Shown here: in pieces, positions 17,960-27,467 of the stretch
Numbering within the stretch: the first letter of the stretch is position 1
Layout of the letters: every line of letters begins with the position of its first letter
Program-made: the position numbers and the translations under genes
Notes under the pieces: generated by a model
The model's database searches: none
Told to the model about the DNA's origin: nothing
What the model saw: the letters and a program-made list of their open reading frames with translations, nothing else
NCBI RefSeq assembly: GCF_004348535.1
Contig: NZ_SMJX01000041.1
Location: 1 to 40,072, forward strand
DNA from: Actinomadura sp. KC216
GTDB lineage: Bacteria; Actinomycetota; Actinomycetes; Streptosporangiales; Streptosporangiaceae
Direction of reading: 5' to 3'
Length of the DNA stretch: 40,072 nt

Positions 17960-18958
17960 GTGGAGACGGCGAAGGACGTCCTCACGGCACTGGCCCGGCG
18001 CCACGCGTTCGGGGACCTGGAGGCGCTGATCTCGCAGGGCACGCTCGTCCCGGACGCCCACGCGAAGGCCATCGCCGCCCTCTGCGCGTTCGGGCAGCGC
18101 GTCCTCGACCTGGACGCCGAGGACTTCGGCGAGCCCGAGGCGGCCGGCGAGGTCCCGCGGGACCTCCTCGACCGGGCCCGCGCCAGCCGCATGCCGCAGG
18201 CGCCGCGGGAACGGCCCCGGGGCGCGCTCGCCAGCCTCCGGCCCGCCTACCGGCTGCTGCTGGAGGTCATCGCGATCCGCTGGCACCGGCGGGACATGGC
18301 CGCGCTGGTCGCGGCCGTCCACATCGCGGGCGAGTACCTGCCGATGCTGGCCTGGGAGCCCGTGCTCGGCCACGCCGGTGACCCGGCCCTGATCGGCGCG
18401 TCGGTGGACGGCGAGGGCAGCCGGTTCGGGGTTCCGGTGGAGCCGGGTTCGGCGCGGATGTGCGAGCACACGCGCCCGGAACGGTCCGCGTGCGACCGGA
18501 CGCTCCGCGTCTCGAAGGAACCGCCGTCCGGCTGGCGCAACTACCTGGACCGGCAGCACAGCCAGGTCGCGTCCGCGCTCGGCGACTGCGCGGCCCGCTG
18601 CCGCACCCCGTGCACGGTCATGACCCGCCTGGACGACCTCGTCCGCGCCGGCCTCACCGAGCGCTGCAGGCTCGCCGCCGACTTCACCGAAGGCGCCCTG
18701 GTCAAGCTCCGGCACGCCGCCCCGGTCGGGCACGGGTTCGGCGTCCCGTCGCCGGAGGAGGTGAAGAGGGCCTGGGCCCGCGCCCGCACGTCGCTGGCGC
18801 ACCAGCCGCTGGGCAAGGCGGCGCTGGCGGGCGCCGACGACGACCCCTATCCGCTGCCCGGCCTGCCCGCGCTCTTCTCCGCGATCGCGGCGGACGACCT
18901 GCGTCCCGACACGCTCCTGCACGACGTGACGAGGCGCATCACATCGACCCTCGCCTGA
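17960..18958 (+). CDS. Conserved-looking cytoplasmic protein of unknown function, Cys/His-containing
   Basis: A 332-residue, mostly helical soluble protein. I do not recognise a family. It holds a Cys/His/Arg-rich middle (MCEHTRPERSACDR, then DCAARCRTPC about 40 residues later), which could bind zinc, followed by helical regions. GTG 17960 is preferred (AGGGGG eight bases upstream, VETAKDVLTALARRH then starting a helix); ATG 17936, in frame, is the alternative and has no ribosome site. Its last 20 bases overlap the 3' end of the convergent malQ gene. Codon use is normal for the region. Confidence 0.8.
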   Translation: METAKDVLTALARRHAFGDLEALISQGTLVPDAHAKAIAALCAFGQRVLDLDAEDFGEPEAAGEVPRDLLDRARASRMPQAPRERPRGALASLRPAYRLLLEVIAIRWHRRDMAALVAAVHIAGEYLPMLAWEPVLGHAGDPALIGASVDGEGSRFGVPVEPGSARMCEHTRPERSACDRTLRVSKEPPSGWRNYLDRQHSQVASALGDCAARCRTPCTVMTRLDDLVRAGLTERCRLAADFTEGALVKLRHAAPVGHGFGVPSPEEVKRAWARARTSLAHQPLGKAALAGADDDPYPLPGLPALFSAIAADDLRPDTLLHDVTRRITSTLA

Positions 18959-21098
18959 AGAGCCGCGGCGCACCGCCGTCCTGAAGATCCTCCAAGAGGA
19001 CCGGGGCTCCGTCGGAACCGGCGAGCGGGACGCGCCAGTTCGGGTACTCGTCGACGGTCCCCGGCTGGTTCTGGGTCCGGCGTTCCCCGACGGCGTCGGC
19101 CAGGGAGATCCCGATGAGGCGGGCCGGGGTCAGCGTCAGGAAGTCGTGCAGGGCCGTCACGATCTCTCCGTCGTGCTCGGTGGAGCCCTCCGCCAGCGCG
19201 CGCATGATCTGGCCGGGTGGGGTGGCGAGCAGGTTCTCGGCGCGCAGCAGCGCCAGCCAGCCGGACAGGATGCGGTGGTGATCGTCCTCCTCGGCGGCGC
19301 GGGAGTGGGCGAGGAGGCCTAGCCGGTCGCGGAGCTCGATGTGGTCGCCGTGGACGAACCCGGTGATCGGCGGCATGTCGTGCGTGCCGACCGTCGCGAG
19401 GGACAGCTCGCGCCACTGCCTCGCGGGCTTGGGGCGTTCGTCCGCGCCGCGCTCGAACCAGAGGAGGGACGTGCCGAGGACGCCGTGGTCGGCGAGCGCG
19501 TCCCGGACCTCGGGTTCGACGGTGCCGAGGTCCTCGCCGACGACCACGCCGCCGAACCGCTCCGCCTCCCAGGTCAGGCAGGCGAGCAGGGCATCGCGGT
19601 CGCAGCGGACGTAGGTGCCCTCGGCCGGGGACGCGCCCTCGGGGATCCACCACAGCCGCGACACCTGCATCGCGTGATCGAGGCGGACGCCGCCGCCGTG
19701 CCGCAGCGCGGACGCCGCCATCTCGCGGAACGGCCGGTAGTCCTCGGCGCCGGGGTCGCGCCACCGCCACGGCTGGAGCCCCCAGTCCTGGCCGCGCTGG
19801 TTGAACTCGTCGGGAGGCGCGCCGACGCTGACCCCCTGCGCGAGCGCGCCGCCGTACACCCAGGCGTCCGCGCTGCCGTGCGGCGCCCCGACCGCCAGGT
19901 CATGGACGATCCCGACCGGCATCCCCGCGTCCCGGGCCGCCCGCTGCGCCGCCGCGAGCTGCCCGTCCAGCCGCCACAGCAGCCATTCATAGAACCGTGC
20001 GCGATCGTGGTACTCCGCGCGCCCCCCGTGGGTCCGCAGACGGGCGGGCCAGCGCCGCCAATCCGCCGTGCCCTGCTCCTCCGCGATGGCGCACCACACG
20101 GTGAACGCCTCGGCCGTCTCACCCTCGCGCCTGCGGAAGGCGTCGAGCTCCGGGTCGCGGCGGTCGCCGCGCAGCCGGTACATCGCCTCGAACGCGGACA
20201 TCTTCGCCGTCCAGACCGCGTCCCGGTCGAGCAGTCCTTCGCGTGCGCGCAGGCGGGCGGCCATGGCGGCGAACCGCTCCCGGTCCTCGGGAGGCAGCGC
20301 CGCGTACTCCGGCATGTCCTCGACCCGGAGGTAGATCGGCGAGGGGAAGCGGCGGCTCATCGGCGCGTACGGCGACGGCGCGATCGGCGGGACGGGCTCG
20401 CTCGCATGCAGCGGATTCACCAGGACGAAGCCCGCCCCCAGCTCCCGTCCGCTCCACGCCGCGAGATCCGCCAGGTCATGCAGATCGCCAAGCCCCCAGG
20501 ACGCACGGGACCGCACCGAGTACAACTGCGCTGTGAACCCCCACGACCTCGGTGGAGGCGCCAGCGAGTCCGGTGCCACGAGCACCGTCGCGGACATCGC
20601 CCGGCCCCGCCGGGTGCGGATCCGGTGCCGTCCGGACGGCGAACCCGCGGCTCCTCCCCGCGGATGGAACGTCCCCTCGGTCCATGCCCGGACACGGAGC
20701 CGGTGCCAGCCGGACGGCACGTCCGCAAGCTCCGCCAGCGGCCGGAACCCCTGCGCCTCGGTCCCAGGCGGCGAGAGGACCTCCGCCGCACCGGTCGAGA
20801 TGTCCACCTCGAGGTGCTCGCCCGGCCGCAGGCGGCTCCGGAGCGCTGCGAGGATCTGACCGGCGACGCTGCCGTCCGCGCGGCGGACGATGAGGGTCGG
20901 CGGCCCGGAACGCCGCCCCTCCCGGTGGCGCTCCAGCCCCTTGCGGACGGCGGACGGGGACGACGCGTCCACGCCGAGCGCCCCCAGCACCGCGACCAGG
21001 GTGTCGCGGGAGACCGCCACCTCGCGTCCCCGCCAGTCGGCGTACCGGGTCGCCACGCCGTGCAGGCCCGCCAGCCCGGCAAGTTCGTCGTCTACCAC
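18939..21098 (-). CDS. malQ: 4-alpha-glucanotransferase (amylomaltase)
   Basis: A 719-residue GH77 enzyme that transfers 4-alpha-glucan segments between maltodextrins. The N-terminal ~165 residues form the extra domain found in MalQ of actinobacteria and enterics. The GH77 barrel follows with the nucleophile region GGGVRLDHAMQ, the acid/base in VVVGEDLGTV and the stabilising Asp in TVGTHDMPP, plus the 250s-type loop GAPPDEFNQRGQDWGLQPW. Start GTG 21098 has only a weak upstream purine tract. It lies 28 bases after the second amidase gene on the same strand, so co-transcription is likely although the functions are unrelated. It may cooperate with the GH13 glucosidase at 35369. Confidence 0.95.
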   Translation of the reverse strand: MVDDELAGLAGLHGVATRYADWRGREVAVSRDTLVAVLGALGVDASSPSAVRKGLERHREGRRSGPPTLIVRRADGSVAGQILAALRSRLRPGEHLEVDISTGAAEVLSPPGTEAQGFRPLAELADVPSGWHRLRVRAWTEGTFHPRGGAAGSPSGRHRIRTRRGRAMSATVLVAPDSLAPPPRSWGFTAQLYSVRSRASWGLGDLHDLADLAAWSGRELGAGFVLVNPLHASEPVPPIAPSPYAPMSRRFPSPIYLRVEDMPEYAALPPEDRERFAAMAARLRAREGLLDRDAVWTAKMSAFEAMYRLRGDRRDPELDAFRRREGETAEAFTVWCAIAEEQGTADWRRWPARLRTHGGRAEYHDRARFYEWLLWRLDGQLAAAQRAARDAGMPVGIVHDLAVGAPHGSADAWVYGGALAQGVSVGAPPDEFNQRGQDWGLQPWRWRDPGAEDYRPFREMAASALRHGGGVRLDHAMQVSRLWWIPEGASPAEGTYVRCDRDALLACLTWEAERFGGVVVGEDLGTVEPEVRDALADHGVLGTSLLWFERGADERPKPARQWRELSLATVGTHDMPPITGFVHGDHIELRDRLGLLAHSRAAEEDDHHRILSGWLALLRAENLLATPPGQIMRALAEGSTEHDGEIVTALHDFLTLTPARLIGISLADAVGERRTQNQPGTVDEYPNWRVPLAGSDGAPVLLEDLQDGGAPRLFRRGSM

Positions 21099-21126
21099 CC
21101 CTGCACCATGCCCGGCACCGGCGGGG

Positions 21127-22551
21127 TCACGCCGTCCAGATGTCCGGGGTGCGGCCGATCCAGGGGCGGGCCTCCTCGAGCTGCGCGGACAGCGAGATCA
21201 GCGTGCCCTCGCCGCCGAGCCGCCCCGCGAGCATGATCCCGATCGGCAGGCCGTCCTCGTTCCAGTGCAGCGGGACGGTCACGGCGGGCTGCCCGGAGAT
21301 GTTGTACATCGCGCAGAACGGCGTGAACCGCTTCTGCCGCTCGAAGTTCTCCACCGGCTCCTGGTCGTGGAAGTACCCGATCGGGGCGGGCGGCTGGGCG
21401 AGCGTCGGATGCAGGATCGCGTCGAACCCGTCCATCACCGGGAACGCCGCCCGCAGCGCGCCCTGCAGCACGGCATGGGCCTGGAGGACCTGCGGCGCGG
21501 TCGTCGCCTCGCCGCGGGCCCGGAGCCAGTGGGTCAGCGGCTGGAGGAGGTGCTCGTCGCCGTCGGGGACGGGGGTGATCGTCGCCATGACGGCCCAGAG
21601 CGTCTCGAAATGCGGGACGAGGTCAGGCCCGAACACCGGCGGCATGTCCACGACCTCGTGGCCCAGCTCCACCAGCAGCTCGGACGCCGCCTCGTAGGCG
21701 GCGACGCAGTCGGGATGCACCACGGCGTCGGGCAGGGCGGGCTCCCGGCTCCGGGCGATCCGCAGCCGTCCCGGCGGGCGCTCGGCGTAGGACGCGAACG
21801 TCCCCTCGACCGGCGGCGCCGCGTACAGGTCGCCGGGCATGGGGCCCGCCATCACGTCCAGCAGGAGCGCCGCGTCACCGACGGTCCGGGCGATGGGCCC
21901 GTTCGTGGACAGCCCGAAGAGCTCCGGGACGATCGGCCCGTGCGAGATCCGCCCGCGGGTCGGCTTGATCCCGAAGAGCCCGCACACGCTGCTCGGGATC
22001 CGGATCGAGCCGCCGCCGTCGCTGCCCTGCGCGACCGGGGCCAGCCCGGACGCGACCGCCGCCGCGGCGCCGCCGCTGGAGCCGCCCGCCGACCTGGACA
22101 GGTCCCACGGCGTCCGGGCCGGTGGCGCGACGTCGCCCTCGGTGTAGCAGGGCAGCCCGAACTCGGGCGCCGAGCTCTTGCCGAGGAGCACCGACCCCGC
22201 CCGCCGGAGCCGCGTCACGACGTTGTCGTCCGCGAACCCGGTCAGGCCCGCGTACACGCGCGACCCGAGGGTGAACGGGACGCCGGCCACCATGTTCAGG
22301 TCCTTGACCGGGACGGGGACGCCGTGCAGCGGCGGCAGTTCCGCGGGGTCGGCGGCGTCCTGCACGGCCTTCTCCGCTTGGCGGGCCTCGTCGCGGGCGC
22401 GCTCGGCGGTGACGGTCACATAGGCGCCGACCTGCTCGTTGAGGCGTTCGATGCGGGCCAGGTAGTGGTCGGCGAGCTCGACCGGGAATACTTCCCCGGT
22501 GCGGACGGCCGCCGCCATACGGGTAGCGCTGAGGTCATGGATCTGTGTCAC
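21127..22551 (-). CDS. Amidase signature family hydrolase (second)
   Basis: A 474-residue amidase signature protein with the triad Lys83 (PVPVKDLN), Ser158 (AGGSSGG) and Ser182 (SDGGGSIRIPSS). It ends with the family C-terminus VTVPLHWNEDGLPIGIMLAG. It is only distantly similar to the amidase at 2981, so this is not a recent duplication. GTG 22551 gives MTQIHDLSATRMAAAVRTGEV, the usual N-terminal helix; the Shine-Dalgarno is poor. Probably first gene of a unit with malQ. Substrate unknown; 6-aminohexanoate-dimer or aryl amidase annotations are common for this subgroup. Confidence 0.92.
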   Translation of the reverse strand: MTQIHDLSATRMAAAVRTGEVFPVELADHYLARIERLNEQVGAYVTVTAERARDEARQAEKAVQDAADPAELPPLHGVPVPVKDLNMVAGVPFTLGSRVYAGLTGFADDNVVTRLRRAGSVLLGKSSAPEFGLPCYTEGDVAPPARTPWDLSRSAGGSSGGAAAAVASGLAPVAQGSDGGGSIRIPSSVCGLFGIKPTRGRISHGPIVPELFGLSTNGPIARTVGDAALLLDVMAGPMPGDLYAAPPVEGTFASYAERPPGRLRIARSREPALPDAVVHPDCVAAYEAASELLVELGHEVVDMPPVFGPDLVPHFETLWAVMATITPVPDGDEHLLQPLTHWLRARGEATTAPQVLQAHAVLQGALRAAFPVMDGFDAILHPTLAQPPAPIGYFHDQEPVENFERQKRFTPFCAMYNISGQPAVTVPLHWNEDGLPIGIMLAGRLGGEGTLISLSAQLEEARPWIGRTPDIWTA

Positions 22552-22741
22552 GAACCGGAACGCTAGACGCCGTGTGCGCGGGCATCAAAGAGGGCAGGCA
22601 CGTCCGCAGCGGCGGAAGGGAGAAGAATACCTACGTACCCATCCCACACGGCAGTGAATCACCCACGGATGGCGACAAAACTATTAACCCGGCATGACTA
22701 GTCGCCAACCCCGCGGATGATTACTGTGCGCACGGAGGATC

Positions 22742-23644
22742 ATGCCCCCGATGGGAAAGGAATACGGAGCGTCACTCATGGCGATCATGGAGCGGGGCAA
22801 CACACAGGGGGCCAGGGGCCAGCCCCGGGCCCGGTCAGACGCAGCAGGGTCGGACGCAGCGGGGTCGGAAGGAACCGTGTCGGAGGAAGCGCGTGAGCAC
22901 CATCACCAGTCTCCGGTGACGGAGCGTCCCGAGGAGGAGCGCACCGCCGCGGCGATGCTCGACGACCCGCGGACGCGCCGCTGGATCCAGCGCATCGGCG
23001 TCGCCCTCGCCGCCGGTGCCGCCGTCACGATCCTGTTCGGCTGGCGGCTCGGCCTGACCGTCGCGGTCCTCGTGGTGATCGCGGACGTCGTCCGCCGGTC
23101 CCGCAAGGACTCCAGCGTCGCCGCCTGGCAGAAGTCCTCGGCCGCGGAACGGCGCACCGAGAAGCAGCTCAGGGCCCTGCAGCGCAACGGGTACCTGGTG
23201 CTGCACGCCCGGGCCGTGCCGCGCGACGACGAAGGTGTCAGCGACGGGCGGATCGATCACCTGGTGATCGGCCCGAGCGGCGTCTACGCCATCGACTCCG
23301 AGAAGTGGGACAAGCGCCTCCCCGTGCGCACGATGTCCCACCTCAAGCTCTTCCACGGCCCCTTCAACAAGAAGGACCGCCTGGACGAGGCCCGCTGGGA
23401 GGCTCAGATGGCGAGCAACATCCTCGGCGAGAAGGTCGGCTTCGAGGTGCCCGTGCAGCCCTCGGTGGCGATCTACGGGCCGTCGATCCCGTGGAAGGTC
23501 ATGCGGGTCAGGGACGTCGACGTGTACGCGGGCAACCGGGCGCGGGCGTACCTGCGCCGCCGTCCGACGATCCTGACGGACGGCGACGTCCAGCGCATCT
23601 TCCAGGCGGCCGAGGACGCTCTGCCGCCGAAGTACCCCGACTGA
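22742..23644 (+). CDS. NERD-domain (nuclease-related) membrane protein
   Basis: A 300-residue protein. The first ~75 residues are hydrophilic with a duplicated SDAAG unit, two hydrophobic segments follow (about 83-98 and 102-117), and a cytoplasmic NERD domain spans ~138-245 (GYLVLHARAVP, DGRIDHLVIGPSGVYAIDSEKW). NERD domains share the PD-(D/E)XK nuclease core; Asp172 in DGRIDH and the Asp/Glu-x-Lys of DSEKW fit the catalytic positions. Activity is unproven for most members. ATG 22742 has GGAGG five bases upstream. A GTG at 22877 with GGAAGGA is a possible shorter start that would skip the repeat. Confidence 0.88.
   Translation: MPPMGKEYGASLMAIMERGNTQGARGQPRARSDAAGSDAAGSEGTVSEEAREHHHQSPVTERPEEERTAAAMLDDPRTRRWIQRIGVALAAGAAVTILFGWRLGLTVAVLVVIADVVRRSRKDSSVAAWQKSSAAERRTEKQLRALQRNGYLVLHARAVPRDDEGVSDGRIDHLVIGPSGVYAIDSEKWDKRLPVRTMSHLKLFHGPFNKKDRLDEARWEAQMASNILGEKVGFEVPVQPSVAIYGPSIPWKVMRVRDVDVYAGNRARAYLRRRPTILTDGDVQRIFQAAEDALPPKYPD
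22834..22863 (+). repeat. Two tandem 15-base units coding for SDAAG
   Basis: Two adjacent, nearly identical 15-base units (22834-22848 and 22849-22863, two mismatches) encode the duplicated SDAAG-type stretch in the N-terminus of the NERD protein. Confidence 0.7.
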
Positions 23645-23651
23645 GGAGGGC

Positions 23652-23678
23652 GGGCGGCCCTTCTTCCCCGGGCCGCCC
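23652..23678 (+). terminator. GC-rich hairpin after NERD gene
   Basis: GGGCGGCCC (23652-23660) and GGGCCGCCC (23670-23678) form a perfect 9-bp stem with a 9-base loop containing TTCTT. It begins eight bases after the NERD gene stop. Confidence 0.5.
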
Positions 23679-23757
23679 CGCAAACGCCCCACGACGGGCC
23701 TGAGACCCGGTGTACGCCCCGCACACCGGTGCGAAGGCCGGACACCGGCACACACGG

Positions 23758-23786
23758 AAGCCGGGACGCCGCGTCCCGGCTTTCTT
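23758..23786 (+). terminator. Intrinsic terminator between NERD gene and ilvD
   Basis: Arms AAGCCGGGACG (23758-23768) and CGTCCCGGCTT (23772-23782) pair perfectly over 11 bases with a 3-base loop, followed by TCTT. The most canonical short terminator in the window. Confidence 0.8.
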
Positions 23787-23974
23787 CATGCCTCCGCCCG
23801 GTTGGTAGCATCGAGGGACACCGGGCGGCCGCGCGATCTCCGCCGTCGCCGGCGGCAGCGCCGCGATCCGCCGCTGCGAGCACAGGCGAAGCGACTCGCC
23901 CTCCGCCGCGCCGGACCACGCGCGGGCCCGGCGACCGCCGTCACGGCACGCCCCACGTTCGAGAGGTCACCCAT

Positions 23975-25837
23975 ATGCCACCGCTCAGGTCACGCACTGT
24001 CACCCACGGCAGGAACATGGCGGGCGCCCGCGCGCTCATGCGGGCCAGCGGCGTCGAACGCGAGGACTTCGGCAAGCCGATCGTCGCGGTGGCCAACAGC
24101 TTCACCCAGTTCGTGCCGGGCCACGTCCATCTGGACGAGGTCGGCAAGGTCGTCGCGGGCGCCGTCCGCGAGGCCGGCGGCGTGCCACGGGAGTTCAACA
24201 CGATCGCCGTGGACGACGGCATCGCGATGGGCCACGACGGCATGCTGTACTCGCTGCCGTCCCGCGAGGTGATCGCGGACGCCATCGAGTACATGGTCAA
24301 CGCGCACTGCGCCGACGCCCTCGTCTGCATCTCCAACTGCGACAAGATCACCCCGGGGATGCTGCTGGCGGCACTGCGCCTGAACATCCCGACGGTCTTC
24401 GTGTCCGGCGGGCCGATGGAGGCGGGCAAGCCGGTCGAGGGCGTCATGGACGGCAACAAGCTCGACCTGATCGACCCGATCATCGCGTCCGCCGACGCGT
24501 CGCTCTCCGAGGAGAAGCTCCTCGAAATGGAGGAGAGCGCCTGCCCGACCTGCGGGTCCTGCTCGGGCATGTTCACCGCGAACTCGATGAACTGCCTCAC
24601 CGAGGCGATCGGGCTCGCCCTGCCGGGCAACGGCACCGTCCTCGCCACCCACACCGCCCGCCGCCGCCTCTACGAGGACGCGGGCCGCACCGTCGTGGAC
24701 GTCGCCCACCGCTACTACGACAACGACGACGAGTCCGTCCTGCCGCTGAACATCGCCACCTACGACGCGTTCGCGAACGCCATGGTCCTGGACGTGGCCA
24801 TGGGCGGCTCCACCAACACGATCCTGCACCTGCTCGCCGCCGCGACCGAGGCGGGCGTCGACTTCGGCCTGTCCGACATCGACGAGCTGTCGCGCCGCGT
24901 CCCCTGCGTCTGCAAGCTGGCCCCCGCGACCGGCAAATACCACGTCGAAGACTGCCACCGCGCAGGCGGCATCCCCGCCCTGCTCGGCGAACTGCACCGC
25001 GCCGGGCTCCTGAACAACTCCGCCCACTCGATCCACTCCGCGTCCCTCGACGAGTTCGTCGCCAAGTGGGACGTCCGCTCCCCCGACGTCCTGCCGGAGG
25101 CCGTGGAGCTGTTCCACGCGGCGCCCGGCGGCGTCCGCAGCACGTCCGCGTTCAGCCAGAGCGCCCGCTGGGAGTCGCTCGACCTCGACCGCGAGAACGG
25201 CTGCATCCGCTCCGTCGAGCACGCCTACACCGCCGACGGCGGCCTCGCCGTCCTGCGCGGCAACATCGCCCCCGACGGCGCCATCGTCAAGACCGCCGGG
25301 GTGGACGAGGAGCTGTGGACCTTCACCGGCCCCGCCGTCGTCTTCGAGTCGCAGGACCAGGCCGTCGAGGGCATCCTCGGCGGCAAGGTCAAGGCGGGCG
25401 ACGTCGTCGTGATCCGCTACGAGGGCCCGAAGGGCGGCCCCGGCATGCAGGAGATGCTGTACCCGACGAGCTTCCTCAAGGGCCGCGGGCTCGGCAAGGC
25501 GTGCGCGCTGATCACCGACGGCCGCTTCTCCGGCGGCACGTCCGGCCTGTCCATCGGGCACGCGTCCCCCGAGGCCGCGGGCGGCGGCATCATCGCTCTG
25601 GTCGAGGACGGCGACCGCATCGTCATCGACATCCCGAACCGGGTTCTCGAACTGGACGTCCCGGTCGACGAACTCGACATCCGCCGCGAGAAGCTCCTCG
25701 CCGACCTCGGCGGCTACCGCCCCCGCGACCGCCACCGCCCGGTCAGCGCGGCCCTCCGCGCCTACGCCGCGATGGCGACGTCCGCCTCCACCGGCGCGGC
25801 CCGCGACGTCTCCCAGCTCGACCGCCTCAACGGCTGA
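23975..25837 (+). CDS. ilvD: Dihydroxy-acid dehydratase
   Basis: A 620-residue Fe-S enzyme of valine/isoleucine biosynthesis that dehydrates 2,3-dihydroxy acids to 2-oxo acids. Signature stretches are [30 protein letters not shown] (cluster Cys residues), [13 protein letters not shown] and [20 protein letters not shown]. Length and sequence match the long IlvD type found in E. coli and actinomycetes. ATG 23975 has GAGAGG about nine bases upstream. A 188-base leader without obvious peptide or attenuator separates it from the terminator upstream. No other branched-chain amino-acid gene is nearby, so it is stand-alone as in many actinomycetes. Confidence 0.96.
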   Translation: MPPLRSRTVTHGRNMAGARALMRASGVEREDFGKPIVAVANSFTQFVPGHVHLDEVGKVVAGAVREAGGVPREFNTIAVDDGIAMGHDGMLYSLPSREVIADAIEYMVNAHCADALVCISNCDKITPGMLLAALRLNIPTVFVSGGPMEAGKPVEGVMDGNKLDLIDPIIASADASLSEEKLLEMEESACPTCGSCSGMFTANSMNCLTEAIGLALPGNGTVLATHTARRRLYEDAGRTVVDVAHRYYDNDDESVLPLNIATYDAFANAMVLDVAMGGSTNTILHLLAAATEAGVDFGLSDIDELSRRVPCVCKLAPATGKYHVEDCHRAGGIPALLGELHRAGLLNNSAHSIHSASLDEFVAKWDVRSPDVLPEAVELFHAAPGGVRSTSAFSQSARWESLDLDRENGCIRSVEHAYTADGGLAVLRGNIAPDGAIVKTAGVDEELWTFTGPAVVFESQDQAVEGILGGKVKAGDVVVIRYEGPKGGPGMQEMLYPTSFLKGRGLGKACALITDGRFSGGTSGLSIGHASPEAAGGGIIALVEDGDRIVIDIPNRVLELDVPVDELDIRREKLLADLGGYRPRDRHRPVSAALRAYAAMATSASTGAARDVSQLDRLNG

Positions 25838-25910
25838 GCACTACCCCCGAGGTAATCGCCGGCGTTCCCCCTGCGGGCCCACAGTGGGACATGCCCGAAA
25901 GGAGATCGCA

Positions 25911-26261
25911 ATGACCGCCTACGCCCTGGCCCACCTCCACCCGCAGCCGACGCTCCACGACGACGTCTTCACGTACATGGAGCGCATCCAGGCCACGATG
26001 GACCCGTTCGGGGGGCGCTTCCTCGTCCACGGGAGCGTCCCCGAGGTCATGGAGGGCCCGGTCGACGGAGGCTACGTCCTCATCGAGTTCCCCGACATCG
26101 ACAGCGCCCGCGCCTGGTACAAGTCGGACGCCTACCAGGCGATCCTGGCCATGCGGACCGACCACATGGAGGGCACCGCCGTCCTGCTCCACGGCGTCCC
26201 GGACGGCTACGACGCCGCCGCGACCGCCGAGCACCTGCGCGCCGCGCAGGCCGGTGGCTAG
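25911..26261 (+). CDS. DUF1330-family small ferredoxin-like-fold protein
   Basis: This 116-residue protein matches the DUF1330 pattern: MTAYALAHL, a central FGGRFLVHGS, GGYVLIEFPDIDSARAWYKSDAYQ and a C-terminal region with a conserved Arg. These are dimeric alpha-beta barrels of unknown function. ATG 25911 has AAAGGAG seven bases upstream. It starts 73 bases after ilvD on the same strand and could be its distal operon member. Its stop codon overlaps the stop of the convergent fmdB-like gene within the palindrome CTAG. Confidence 0.9.
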   Translation: MTAYALAHLHPQPTLHDDVFTYMERIQATMDPFGGRFLVHGSVPEVMEGPVDGGYVLIEFPDIDSARAWYKSDAYQAILAMRTDHMEGTAVLLHGVPDGYDAAATAEHLRAAQAGG

Positions 26262-26479
26262 GAGCAGCAGCCCCCACCACAACAGCCGCCGCCCCCACCC
26301 GCAGGCTTCGACGGAGTCGCGGCACCACGGGACGTGCCCGTAACGGCGACAGTGGACAGAAGCTTGACCGTGTCATCGTGCCCGTCCGGGCACCGGGCCG
26401 GATCGGACGCGTTGATCATCGGCCGAGAGACCTCAAAGGTCGACCCGCAAGCGCGGCAGCGATAGTCATAACGAGGCAC
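26258..26479 (-). CDS. FmdB-family zinc-ribbon protein with Cys-rich tail
   Basis: A 73-residue protein beginning PRYDYRCRACGSTF, the FmdB regulatory-protein motif, with Cys8, Cys11, Cys30 and His34 as probable zinc ligands. The tail is Gly-rich and ends CCGGGCCS, which supplies four extra Cys that could bind a second metal or act in disulfides. FmdB-type proteins are named after a regulator of formamidase in Methylophilus, but most have no known role. GTG 26479 is the start, as the family begins at (M/V)PRYDY. Convergent with DUF1330. Confidence 0.88.
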   Translation of the reverse strand: MPRYDYRCRACGSTFEVSRPMINASDPARCPDGHDDTVKLLSTVAVTGTSRGAATPSKPAGGGGGCCGGGCCS

Positions 26480-26694
26480 GACACCAAGGATACGACCTCA
26501 ACCTCCCGAGGTCTGAGCCTCGCCCCGGCGGATCGAACCTCAGCCGGGGCCACGGTTCGTGCGGCCGTAGGCGCCCCGCGCCGGAGGTCGCACGAACCGG
26601 CGGCGCAGGCGACCGGAGCGACGCCACACACCCCGTCACAGGCACGACAGACCACAACAGCGGCGTGAGGATCGCCTGCGCCGCGACGGGGGTT
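26480..26694. other. Intergenic region upstream of fmdB-like gene
   Basis: No gene is supported here. It must contain the fmdB-like promoter. An inverted repeat CCCCGGC-N13-GCCGGGG lies at about 26522-26548. Frames crossing it lack coding character. Confidence 0.4.
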
Positions 26695-26713
26695 CCAGGG
26701 GGCGCCCCCCTGG
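26695..26713 (-). terminator. GC hairpin after HNH gene
   Basis: CCAGGGGG (26695-26702) and CCCCCTGG (26706-26713) form a perfect 8-bp stem with a 3-base loop, just downstream of the HNH gene stop at 26717. A related hairpin beginning with the same CCAGGGGGCG is at 33126. Confidence 0.55.
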
Positions 26714-26716
26714 GAG

Positions 26717-27226
26717 TCACGCAGCGGGTTCGGTGACGTAGGCGGCCCATTGGGGGTCGCCGTCGTGGATCAGGCCGATGAGGCGCCAGTGGGCGCCGCG
26801 CGGGACGCCGGGGGTGATGCTGAGCGTCCAGCCGAGCTCTTCGAGGAGGCGGTCGGCCTTGCGGTGGTTGCAGGTCATGCAGGACGCGACGCAGTTCTCC
26901 CAGACGTGCTTGCCGCCGCGGCTGCGCGGATGGACGTGATCGATGGTCTCGGCGCGGTGGCCGCAGTACACGCAGCGGAAGTTGTCGCGGCGCATCAGCG
27001 CGGCGCGGGTGAGGGGGACGCGGGTGCGGAACGGGATGCGCACGTAGCGGCGCAGCCGGATGACGGAGGGGACCTCGACCGTCATCGTCGCCGAATGAAG
27101 GACCGCGCCTGAGGTGTCGTGGTGGACGATCTCTGCCTTCTCCCGAAGCACGAGGCAGACCGCCCGCCGGAGCGGGAGCGTGGTGAGTGGTTCGTACGTC
27201 GCGTTCAGGAGGAGGACTTGTCTCAT
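26717..27226 (-). CDS. HNH endonuclease-fold protein
   Basis: This 169-residue protein has an HNH domain in its C-terminal half: RCVYCG (Cys85, Cys88), the catalytic TIDHVHPRSRGG (Asp96-His97), VWENCVASCMTCNHRKADR with Cys116 and Cys119 completing the zinc site. The N-terminal ~75 residues (VLLLNATYEPLTTLPLRRA) are the conserved extension of a widespread actinobacterial HNH family. Its M. tuberculosis counterpart by position appears to be Rv2469c. ATG 27226 has GGAGG nine bases upstream. Not phage- or restriction-linked here; its biological target is unknown. Confidence 0.93.
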   Translation of the reverse strand: MRQVLLLNATYEPLTTLPLRRAVCLVLREKAEIVHHDTSGAVLHSATMTVEVPSVIRLRRYVRIPFRTRVPLTRAALMRRDNFRCVYCGHRAETIDHVHPRSRGGKHVWENCVASCMTCNHRKADRLLEELGWTLSITPGVPRGAHWRLIGLIHDGDPQWAAYVTEPAA

Positions 27227-27399
27227 CTCAGACGCCCTCCACCGGGCTCTGTTGTCTTCTGAACGCCTCGGCGGGCGCGACTGGGCGCGCCTCGCACCGA
27301 GGCCCGATTATTGTCTCCGGTACCTGCGCACTCGCCATGAGGACCTCCCCGGGGCGAACCGACCAAAATCAGTGTGGCGCCTGAGGGAGGCCGTCCGCT

Positions 27400-27412
27400 A
27401 CCCCAATAATCC
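27400..27412 (+). promoter_or_regulatory. A/T-rich 13-mer shared with the Ser/Thr kinase promoter region
   Basis: ACCCCAATAATCC at 27400-27412 is identical to 6146-6158. An inverted copy of its core (GATTATTG) lies at 27306-27313 in the same divergent region between the HNH and prolyl oligopeptidase genes. Possibly a regulator site; the factor is unknown. Confidence 0.45.
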
Positions 27413-27467
27413 CCCTTCAGGGGCCCGCTCGAACGCAAACACGCCTTCGCGGCGGGTCGAAGTGTAC

